From positions 1 through 46,837 of the forward strand of contig BDDC01000714.1 of NCBI GenBank assembly GCA_001662425.1: DNA of 46,837 nt, in the 5' to 3' direction. This DNA is from Chlamydomonas sphaeroides (lineage: Eukaryota > Chlorophyta > Chlorophyceae > Chlamydomonadales > Chlamydomonadaceae). Below, in pieces: positions 10,974 to 20,582 of the stretch (position 1 is the first letter of the stretch; each line of letters begins with the position of its first letter). Made by a program: the position numbers and the translations under genes. The notes below the pieces were generated by a model. It was given only the letters and a program-made list of their open reading frames with translations, did not search any database and was not told where the DNA came from.

Positions 10974-13900
10974 ATGATAGACACAGCGCCGCAAGACGCG
11001 GTCAGCAGCGAGCCGCGCAAGCGGCCCGCCGAATCCGAAGCTAATGGCGAGGGCGACGCGAAGACACCGCGTGTGGAGCTGGCACCAGAGCATTTGGAAG
11101 GCGCCGAGGCGGTGGCAGGTAGGCACACGGTGGAAGGGTAAACCCCCCGTGGGGAGGGCCTTCCACCCACAGGTCGCCCTCCCACCCCGGCAGGCACTCG
11201 CCCCTCTGGAGCGGACGGCGCCTCGGCAAACACAGCCGGCGCCGCCGAGCCTCCGGGCTCCTCAGCCGTCGCATCTGCCGGCGCAGAGCGGCGGGCCTCG
11301 GCTTCCCCCTCGCCTGGCCCGGACGCCTCGGCGGCGCCCGCCACGCAGCTGGCTCCTGGCTTTTCAACCCTGACCGCCGCCTTCAGGTGCGGCAGCCGCG
11401 GCCCTGGGGCGCCTCTGGGGCCTGCTGTCCCTTCCTGACAGGCAACTTACAGCATGGTGGAGGATGAGCGAAGAGGAAGGTCGTGCAGGGTGAAGCGCGA
11501 CGGCGCGGCGCTGGGCCCAATGCCCGAGCCCGAGCCCAAACCGCGCCGCAGGCTGGCAGTCGCTGACGGGACGGGTTAGGCTTCTACATGAGAACATATG
11601 TAGCGTTGGCATGTTAAAGCGCAACCCTGCTGACGGGGAGGGAGCCGGGAGGTCTGTCGGCGGAGGGGGTTCCCTGAGAGGGCCTTCGCAGACACACCGC
11701 TTGTGTGGAGGCGGGGTGGGGTGGGGGGGAAGCATGCTGCAGGTGCCTCCCGGGGCCAAGGGCCCCGGAGCGCCACATCCCTCTGCCTCCCTCCCCCTGC
11801 CTCCCCTTCCCTGCAACTCCTCATTTGCGCCTACCTCCCAACTAATTCGTTACTCCCATGGTACATACCTTCCCTCCCCCTCTCCCGCTCTCCCCCTCCC
11901 TGCCCCTCGCCCTCGCCCTCCCCCTCCCCCCGCCCTACGAGGATAAGGGCTCCTGCGTGTGCGGCCTGCCACCGTGCCGTGCCAAACCCGCCTTCACCCC
12001 TCCTCCTCCCCTTCCCTCCCCTCCTCCGCCCCTACAGCGAGGACAAGGGCTGCCGGAACACCATGGAGGACGTGTGCGTGCAGCAGCTGGACGCGAGGCC
12101 GGAGGGCGCGGGGCAGATAAGGTGCGGGGCGACTGGGAGGCGCAAGCAGCTGGGAGCTTCGGCTGTTCTCGTCGCGTACCGTTCCGTTTGTGCGGAATGT
12201 GCACCCCGCTGACGGTAGCCGCACGGGGCAGGGCAGGACGCGCGATCGGCGTAACGCGACGTTTGCTTACTTCAGAGCTGTCTGTCGCACGTGGCGCATG
12301 TATGTGGCCACGCCGACGTGTGGCAAGACAGGGGCCGGCCGCAACGCCCCGGGGTGTGGAAAAGTGGGAACCCTCCACCATGCCCCTGTACCCATGCTCC
12401 TCCCCCGGCCGGCCCCGCAGGCTGGCGCACTTCGGCGTGTTTGACGGCCACGGCGGCGTGTCGTGCGCAGCCCACGCGGCGCAGCACCTGCACGCCCGGG
12501 TGCTGGCGGCGGGGCTGCTCAGAAAGGTGCGGCTGTACGGCAGCGCGAACACACACACGCATCCCTACTTTCTTCCTACGCACGACCAGCGCGTCACCAA
12601 CCCGGGGCACGACGCGTACGACGTGGCACTCTATTTCGGCCCTACAAGCTGAACACACAGTGCCGTATATGGGTATATTGTGCCGTTCAAGGGAATAACC
12701 CGCCGGACGCGCGCATATTGTGCCGTACATGCGAGTTACGGGGCCCAAGCTGGGCGGGAAAGGGCTGTGCGGCCTCACACCCTCTGGGGTCCGAGGCCGG
12801 CGTGCGCAGGGGGGTCCGGGGCCGTCCGGTCGCACAGGGGGCGTCGCAAGCGAGAACAGCCAGTGTTCCCAAACCAGGTGCACCGGTGCCTGTCGAAAAC
12901 CCCGAACTATGAAGACGAGCTGCTGCTGCTGCTTCGCGCGACCCGGCTGGTTCTGAGGCCCTGAGCCGTTTCCCCTGAGCCGTTCCCCAAGCCGAGCCCT
13001 TCCACAGTGCTGAGCCCCTGAGCCCTACCACGCACCTGCCGCACATGCCGCCCGGCCCACCTTCGCAGGGCCTGCCAGACGGCACCAAGCCGGATGCCAA
13101 GGCCTGCAAGGCGGCCATTGCTGAGGTGCGGCTGGTACTACCCGTGATGAGCCGGATTGTGTATTTGTGATACGCTGCACAACTCGGTATCCTGGGCTTG
13201 TTACTTTTAGACGATATTCTGGGTTGCCTTCTCGGCCGGCCCCGAGCAAACGCTGCGAGATGGATCCGGCGGCACAGCACGGGTTCGGGCTGGGCCAGGG
13301 CTTTCAACCCGACGGCCCTCGGCTGCCTGGGCCACTGGGCCGCCTGGGTGGGCCGGGGCGCCTCTGACCGCGGCCTTCACAAGCGGCCTATGCGGGGGCC
13401 ATGGAGGGCCTTGGGAGTCGGCTTGGGAGTCGGCTTGGGAGTCGGCTTGGAAGTCGGCTTGCAACGATGCGGGCAGGGTCCGGCAGCATCCGCCCCATCC
13501 TCATTCTCTGAGCGCCCACACGGGGGCGCAGGTCGTTTGGCCCCTCCGTCAGTCCGTAGCCCTACCCTGTGCGTCTCGGTACCTGCCTAGCAGTAACCCA
13601 AACCTGGCGAGGACCCGCCGCGCTGCCCAAGCACGCGCGCCCATCCGAACCACATCAAGCCAATCCCGTTGACCGCCGCCGATGCCCCACGCCTCCACCC
13701 TATTCACCGCTGTGGCACGCCAAGGGGCGGCCAAGTACGAAAAGCCCTAGTGCTGCCGGCATGCGTTACGTGCTCACATCGCTCACATCATCATTTGTTG
13801 CGGCGGCCTATCCGCCCGGCATGTTGGCGGCAGGGCAGCGCTGGCCCGCCGCCCTTCCTTGTGGCCGGCCGCTCGGCTGTGGCCCCCTCAGCGCTGCACC

Positions 13901-16900
13901 GCGCCGCGACCGCTCCGCCCGCTCCGCTGCGCTTGAGCCCCAGCGAGGCGGCTGAGATGCGGCGGCGGCGGCGGCCCGCACGGCTGCCGTGCCGTGCGTG
14001 CTCAGTCCATCTTTTGGGCGTCCTTGACCTGCCGGGGGTACCAAAACAGCAGCAGGAGGCTGGTGTTAGTCTAGACGTGAAGGTTCCAGTGGATGCGGAC
14101 TGGGCCCCTGGCTTGGGGTTTTGCACGGGTGCGAGGCATGGGGCCGGGGCAGGGATGGCCTTATGCGTGCCGCCGCAGCCGCAGCCGGTACGGTGCGGTG
14201 TATCGACCTGGCTCTCCAGGTATGCGATCTGGCGCTGCGCCACCACCATAAACGACTCGAGCTGGCCGTCCTGGGACACAGAGATAGAGGCAACAGAACC
14301 ATTGGAGGGTGTTGAGGTACCCAAAATTTCGGTTTACAATCCTAGGCAACATGGGAGGACCATGGGAAACGGCAGGGGAAGGGGTCTCGAAGACAAGTGC
14401 ACCTCAAGAGCTCCAGGGGGTCGTGGCGCAACGGGGTGGGGCGGCGGTGCCAAGGTGCTGGCGCGGTGGCCTGGGGTCCGGGACAGCGGATGGAAACGGG
14501 TGCAAGGCACTCCGGGGCAGGGCGCGCCGCCTGGGGGCGCGAGCGCGGTAGCCGGCCCGCCAACCCACATCAAACAGCGGCAGCGCGCCCACGGTCGACG
14601 CGGGTAAGCCAGGGTGAGCCCGAACCACATGACACACGAGGCGGCGCTGCGCGCCATGCGCCGTGGCTCCAGCTGTACGGTCGAGCCCCATCCGACTAGC
14701 GGCCAGCCCGACCCACATCACACACGAGGCGGCGCTGTGCAGCATGCTTGCTGTGGCAGCGAGCTCCGGCTGTCTGCAGTGAGGGCTAGCCGGCTAGCGA
14801 CCGCACATGTGCCCAGCTATGGTCGCGGCATGGAACACCTCTGGACGTGCGGCTGCGAGGCCGCCAAACCCACCCGCAGCTCCAGCGCGCGCTCCAGCTT
14901 GAGGATGTCCTTGGTGGCGTCCGAGTAGCGCCCCCGGAACAGGTCGTTCTCCTTGGCGTACTGCGGGGCAGGGGGCACGGGCAGGGACAGGGGTAGGGAG
15001 AGAGGTGGCCCAACGCACGGGTTTGGGCGCATCAGGAGCACGAGGAGCCGAAGCGCGGTCCTGGCCCCGCGCCGCACCGCTCATACGTGTGGCTGCTAGG
15101 CCTGCCTTTCTAAGACTCGTAGGGGCGCGTTGTTGCAAGGCCAGGGCACAATCGACGGGGCCCATGATCCCCATGACCGACAGCTAGCGGCCGGACTTTC
15201 GGCCTCAACTTGCGTGCGGCGGCGGTGGCGCAGTGCCGCCACCGCGCCGGCCGCCGGCAGCACATCAATCTGTACCACGCACCCGCACCGCTCGCTCAGT
15301 GGCCAGAGGCCGGTGCGGTGCGGTGCGGTGGTACTGGCGGCTCAGGGAGTGAGGGTCCCGGCCATCGCAGCGTCATCGCCACCGGCCAGACGAAGGCTTT
15401 GCCGCTAGCTACCCAACCGACCCACTTGGCCCCGACCCACATGAGTTTCTTGAGCAGAGGTGCCAACCTCATGATACCGGTAGATAGGCCAGGTCAACAG
15501 ATATGCAGCACGCACACTGCCCAGCAACGCCCCAAAGCTCACCTCTCGTGCTTTCTCCACCTCAAGCCCTGCATCCGCCAGCTGCCGTTCCCGGTCCGCC
15601 ACCTCCGCTTCGAGCTGCGCGATCTTGCGGACGAGTGGCTCCTGGGGAGGAGCGGGGAGCCGACGCAGGGGCAGGGGCAGGGGGCCAGGGAAAAGGGTCG
15701 TGCTGGCTTCTCGCGGGAGCGAGTTGGCATGTGGGTCGGCCGTCCGCGCAGCTAAGCGACCAGCGCTAAGCGCAGGACAGCCTCCAGCGGCTCCTTGGAG
15801 CGGGCACGTCCGGGCTCGTGTGCGCACCTTGCTCTGGCGCTCCAGCAAGTACAGCGCAGCGAACAGTGTGCCCGCGACGATGCCCAGGCTGCCCACGATG
15901 GCTAGTGCGCCGTTAGCGACCTCGCTCGCGGATGCCGCTGGAGGCACCCTGGAGTTGGGGCCGGCAGCGGCAGGACATACGGCGGAGTTCCGTCAGCGTG
16001 CGGGCTCTCGCGCAGCCCCGGTTGCCGTCCTGATGCTTGATTTGTTGGCATGAGGTGCCGCTGCTCGCCGTGTTTGCGCGGCAGCGGCGGCAGGTGGCGC
16101 GATGGATGGGCTCACCGAAGGCGCCGATGCTGCTCGGGCGTGCTCCTCGGCCGCGGGGCGCTACTTGCTAGGTGTTGCAAGTGGACTGCACGGGTGCCAC
16201 GACCCGTGGCCGGCGCGCAGCAGCGACCGGAAAGCATGACCGCGAATGCAATCGCTTAAGTTTGTGCCTCGTGTCAAATTGCTATGTACAAGGGGCGCAC
16301 GATAGTTAATAGACAGAGAAATTAACAGGGACACTGATCGCTGCTGCCTAGTGATATCCAATTTAGCATGGCCGACAGACACGAACCCAACGCGCCACCA
16401 CCCGCGGCTTCCCAACGCACAGGGCTTCCGATCCACCGACGAGCATCTCCTCAAGGAGTGCGCTGCCAAGGGCTGGCAGGTGCGTGGACACAGCACGTGG
16501 CCTCCCGTCGAGCTGCCCGACCGGTCCACGCCGGTCCCTGCTGCAAAAGCCGCCGATCACGCTGGCCCAACCACGGCGGTGCCCTTGCGGCTCAGCTCTT
16601 TGACTGCTGGTCGCGCTGCGCTGTTGCAGGATGGCGCGTGCGCGGTGGCTGCGTGGGTACTGCAGGAGCTGGTGCTGGTGGCTAACGTGGGGGACGCCAA
16701 GGTGAGAGCCACGGGTTTCGATCACCAGGGATTCATGGAGCCAACGGCACTCACTCAGCGTCGAAAGTGCTGCGGCCGCTTAGTTACACACGAGTATGTG
16801 TGGGGCGACCCAGACACCCACAGTGTGAGGCCCTCAATGGCGCAATGACCACCACACATGCTGAGCCTCGCTCCGCCGCTTGCCTATTACGCCGCCGTGC

Positions 16901-18362
16901 GCGAGCTGAGCCATAGGGCTAGCAAAACGGCCTCGCGCCATGCACCACCTCTCCCCGCAGTGCGTCCTGGCGCGGCTACCCGAGCCCAAGGTGCGCCGCA
17001 GCTCGGCACGGGCGTGCCAATCTGCCAAGCCGCATCAGGGCACCACCGCACCGCACTCCGCGCAACCGTGCAACCTGCAGCTCGGCCGCCACCCTCACGC
17101 CTGACACACAGCTCGGCTGTTGCCCCCGCCCGCAAGGCGCGGCATGCCCGCCGCGCCGTCTTTCGGCGCCTGCCAAGTTTCGACAGGTCCTGTAGAGGGC
17201 TTACGCCAGCGCGCTCATACCCATCCCCTGCGCCTCACCTTGCCGGCGGCCGTCCCTCTTCACTGAGCGTGTTGCCACCGTGCGCCTCGTCCTCCCGCTC
17301 CCCCAGTCCGGGGCGGCTGCGGCCGACGTGTCCAAGCCAGCCGCCCCCAAGGCCATCGTCCTGACCAAGGTACGGCACATGGGGCTTGGGCCGGCCCTGT
17401 ACGGCACACACGCGCGTGTACGGCCCTACCGTGTCCCGCTACGCCAGCCCCTGGTACTTCTGCAGCGCCTGCGCTTCCCCCGCGGGGGTAGCACGTGCAC
17501 CACCAGCGCCCCCGGCATCAGGCCTTGCCTGCCGTGCGGTTCGGCAATCCCACGCACCGCTCAGGCTGCCTCTCGTGGCAACGATGACTCCGCACCTTCA
17601 AGCCCGCCACCCCTGCTGTGCGCTCCCAATGCCGGCGCCAGGAACACACGGCGCTGCTGGAGCGCGCGCGCATCGAGAAGGCGGGCGGCACGGTGGTCGG
17701 GGGGCGGCTGGCGGGGCGGATTCAGATCGCTCGGTCGTTCGGCGACGCGGGGTTTAAGAAGGTGGGGCATGGGTTGGGCTTGAGGCGGAGTACAGTAGTG
17801 TACGGAAGCAGGGCTGCAATTGAGAGAATCTTGTCACCCGGAGCCGGCTAGGATGCGGCCGGTAGGCAGCCCGTGATTGGCTGGGCCGGCGCCCCATGTC
17901 GGGCTGTGGCAAAGGTGACCATGTCCATCCCCCGTTTGCCCCAACCACCGACACCTCAGCTCGGCTGCTCCAGCACCCCCGACGTCACTGCCTTCCCGCT
18001 CACGGCGCGCGACGCCTTCCTGCTGCTCGGCTGCGACGGCTTCTGGGGGGTAAGGCGGTCCGGGGGGTGTTCGGGCCTCGGGAGATGCAGGCCTCACCCA
18101 GCAGGTACGAGGTGCCGTACCGAGATGCCGTACTGTCTCGCGACCTCTCGCGCTCCTCGCCCGGCTCCCCGACCCCCGCACACGTTCTTCTTTACACTTG
18201 GACACGCAGGTATTTGGCGCCCAGGAGGCGGTGGACGCGGCGGCGGCGCTGCTTGCCGAGGGCCTGGCGGTTAAGGCTGTCACAAACCGTCTGCTCAACA
18301 TAGCGGTGCGCGAGAAGCGCTGCAAGGACAACTGCTCGGTGCTGCTGGTACGATTCGGTTGA
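10974..18362 (+). CDS. PP2C-type (PPM) serine/threonine protein phosphatase
   Basis: Twelve exons in phase total 1170 nt and 389 aa: 10974-11118, 11194-11386, 12038-12121, 12421-12526, 13069-13125, 16423-16479, 16630-16701, 16961-16990, 17307-17369, 17642-17761, 17960-18049 and 18210-18362. The first 110 residues are a Lys/Arg- and Ser/Ala-rich leader (PRKRPAESEA) that may be nuclear-targeting. The catalytic domain follows with PPM motifs in order: RNTMEDV (residues 119-125), FGVFDGHGG (Asp149), ANVGDAK (Asp236), a RIEKAGG...RSFGDAGFKK block, LLLGCDGFW (Asp335) and KDNCSVLLVRF (Asp379, Asn380). All metal-coordinating acidic positions expected for an Mn/Mg-dependent phosphatase are present. 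By recalled motifs the closest family is ILKAP-like. The usual G-S-T-A is D-G-A-C-A here. The ATG at 10974 is the only one in its frame after 10830. Exon 2 could instead begin at 11173, also in phase. Intron 5 is 3.3 kb and holds an antisense gene. Confidence 0.92.
11930..11960 (+). pseudogene. Decayed partial copy of the start of phosphatase exon 3
   Basis: About 100 bp upstream of exon 3, a C/T-rich tract ends in gccctacgaggataaggg, which closely matches the real acceptor and exon start cccctacagcgaggacaaggg at 12029-12050. The copy lacks the AG acceptor dinucleotide and the match ends after about six codons. It looks like a short tandem duplication of an intron end plus exon start that was never functional or has decayed. 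Confidence 0.5.
13410..13460 (+). repeat. 12-bp minisatellite (CTTGGGAGTCGG, about 4 copies)
   Basis: Three identical units and one with a single change follow each other directly. The array lies in intron 5 of the phosphatase gene, downstream of the end of the nested antisense gene. Confidence 0.9.
14002..16237 (-). CDS. Small membrane-anchored coiled-coil protein, nested antisense in the phosphatase intron
   Basis: Six exons in phase total 519 nt and 172 aa: 16237-16116, 15948-15828, 15641-15543, 14960-14874, 14270-14208 and 14028-14002. The first 41 residues are rich in Arg, Ala, Ser and Pro with almost no acidic residues (MLSGRCCAPATGRG...), as in chloroplast or mitochondrial transit peptides. 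One hydrophobic helix follows at about residues 54-76 (ALAIVGSLGIVAGTLFAALY). The remainder is a charged heptad-like coiled coil (KIAQLEAEVADRERQLAD, DATKDILKLERALELR, QRQIAYLESQ), ending VKDAQKMD. A further in-phase exon near 15287-15228 is possible between exons 3 and 4. A membrane-anchored scaffold in an organelle is a reasonable inference; I do not recognise a family. All six exons lie inside phosphatase intron 5 (13126-16422), and the start codon is only 186 bp from phosphatase exon 6, so promoter and host exon must lie very close together. Confidence 0.72.
14616..14750. repeat. Pair of 43-bp direct repeats spaced 90 bp apart
   Basis: Two segments (14616-14658 and 14706-14748) share agcccga.ccacat.acacac followed by gaggcggcgctg with only a few changes. 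They lie in intron 4 of the nested antisense gene. The spacing suggests an old 90-bp tandem duplication. Confidence 0.7.
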
Positions 18363-19473
18363 CGAGGCCGCTGCGAGGGCGCTGCGAAGCGGCCCTCTTG
18401 GTGGCGAGAGCGTGAGGGTGCATCCTGCATCGCGCGTCGGCTGGTATGTGTTTGTCACGCCGCGCGCTACTTCGGGGCGTGCGCTGAGGCTACCAGCGAG
18501 CGGGCGTGGTCTCGGTCGATTTGTTGGCGCGCGCTGGCAGCGGCGTTTTGGGGCCACGTGGCGGTGTGCTGCGTGGGCCGTTTTGGGGGAACGAGCGTGC
18601 AGGTCATAAAAGCAGGGGCTGGTGTGCCAGCGGCGCTCGACCCACGGGTCCTCCTAGGCTAGCATGAGATCCGCACGTGGGGCCTCCCTGACCTTGACTT
18701 GCACGCTGGTTCTACAGCAACAGGCCTCCCTTTTTAGGGACGGTGCGCATGCTCGCACACCTGCTGCGCCCGGCGGGGCCGCTGCAGAGCGTGACGGGGA
18801 GTGGTTGGGCTCTCTCAGTCTCTCGTCTCGCCACACGTGCTTATGTGGAAACGCGTGAGCATGCAGGCAAGGCGGTAGTTCACACGGATTGTGCGGCTGC
18901 GGCTGGTCTTGTATGCTTGGGTGAACTAAAGCGAAGCCAACAGACGATCGCCTCACAATCTGGATGCCTCGAACGATACTCTGACTGAGGAACGTACTCG
19001 AGCACCTGGCAGGGGGCCGTGGGCCGGACGCTGCGGCTGAAAGGAGGCGCGTGGCTGTGATGGGCCCTGGTGGGCGTGGCCTATGTGACCGTGTGTGGCA
19101 GGGCCGTGGCTCACTGCAGAACCAGCGTGCCTTGGAGCCGCCGCGGGAAGATCGCCATGCTTACAGGCGCACTCGTGTCGCACAACGCTTCCGTCAACCC
19201 CCGAGCCTCGCAGCTGACGACTACCCTGCCCATCGCGCACTCGGATTTGCAACAGCACAGTGACAAGCGACGCCTGGCACAGCTTCTGAGTCGTACGAGA
19301 CACGGCCGCGGCCCGACCGAAGACCACTGGCCCCGCCGCAAGTAGCTGCCCATATGCCGCTCCGGCTCCAGTAACCTACGAAGCGAGCACCTATCTGCCT
19401 ACACCAGTCAAGTCCAGTCGGCACCACAGCAGGCATGCCGACGCAAACAGCTACCTGCCTATCAACGACCTCT

Positions 19474-19853
19474 CTAGCACAGCCTGTCAAGTCCTACCAA
19501 CGCCCGGCGCCAGCGCCAGCCCCCGTCGAGCACGTCACATAGCCAAGGCACAGGAGCGGTATCCGCCGACTCCCGCCGCCCGCACGTGTTGAACAACTTC
19601 CGCCCACCGCCTCGCCCCGCCTTGCCGCATCCGCCCCGCCTGTCCCTACGGCCCGCCGCCGTCCGCATGCATCCATCGTCTTCCACCACGCCGCTTGGGC
19701 TGCTAGCGACCACCTGCCACCGGTCCCGCCCCCCAACCGTAATGTCCAACTCGCTGCCGTCCTCCGCCAGCGCCCCCGCAAACCCCGCCACCCACCACCG
19801 CCCCTCGCCGCGTCCCCGGCGCAGCGCACCCGTGGGTGCCTCGGCAGCACGTG
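19474..19853 (-). CDS. Doubtful ORF or exon remnant
   Basis: After an in-frame TAG the minus strand is open for about 125 codons. The first part (GRWWVAGFAGALAEDG, SELDITVGGRDRWQVVASS) has mixed acidic, aromatic and hydrophobic residues, unlike the usual GC-driven noise, but the second half becomes Arg/Gly-rich. There is no ATG near the front. It may be an isolated exon, a gene fragment or chance. Confidence 0.18.
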
Positions 19854-20455
19854 AGCGGTGCTGCTAGCGGCCCATGCACGTATTAACGCCGGGCTAGCGG
19901 GTGCTAGCCGGCAATGGCACCCTGCCTCCCGCAAAGAAGCGCAAAAAACCAAGAACCAGGGGCCGCGTGCGCACACGGCCATCCATGCACCAACGCAGGC
20001 ACGGCAGCCAGCCGCACGCCCGACCACCATGAACACACGGCACGGCACAATCCCACGCCACACAGGCATATTCCCACTGCCAGGCGCGGCCATTTGCCAG
20101 AAGCAGGCCGCCGCGGCCGGCAGCGGAGCGCACAGCCGCCCTGCCGGCGCCACGGCCGTGCGTGAGCGCGCGCCGTCACCAGTCATATGTTGCGAGGTAC
20201 CGGTACGGTACGGTAGTAGTCCCAGAGCCCATGAGGTAGCTTGCGCATCGGCGCACCGGTTGTCAACGCCACGCCACGGCACGACTGTACGGATTTACGG
20301 AATGTACGGAATGCACACGCAGCTAGCGCAAGCGGCGCAAAGGGCGATGACCAGGCCGTGCCTTCCCCCCCGTATGCCGGTGGAGCTCATTTGGCCTCCA
20401 GGGTGTCCCTTTCACGCCTCCCCAGAGTCCTTCCCAAATAACACACACCAACCAT

Positions 20456-20461
20456 TTTATT
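20456..20461 (-). terminator. Possible poly(A) signal AATAAA for the cyclase gene
   Basis: The minus strand carries AATAAA about 122 nt beyond the cyclase stop codon, in an AT-rich patch (20440-20475). No TGTAA, the usual signal in Chlamydomonadales, was found in this flank, so the assignment is tentative. Confidence 0.3.
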
Positions 20462-20582
20462 ATCACGTATCTCGATGAGCGCCGTATGGCGGCGCCGCAT
20501 GCTGAGGCAAGGCTATGCTCGACCCACACGAGCGCCGCAGACGCAGGCCAGCCTGAAGCTCATGCCATGCTCCCAGCGCGCC

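Larger units (their letters stand above)
18363..20582. other. Tail-to-tail spacer between phosphatase and cyclase genes
   Basis: Two convergent genes end at 18362 (+) and 20583 (-). No TGTAA signal was found just after the phosphatase stop. The spacer contains imperfect short repeats, for example the ctacctgcctat words near 19390-19490 and ggtacggtacgg words near 20200. One minus-strand open stretch around 19474-19850 is listed separately. Nothing else looks coding. Confidence 0.5.
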
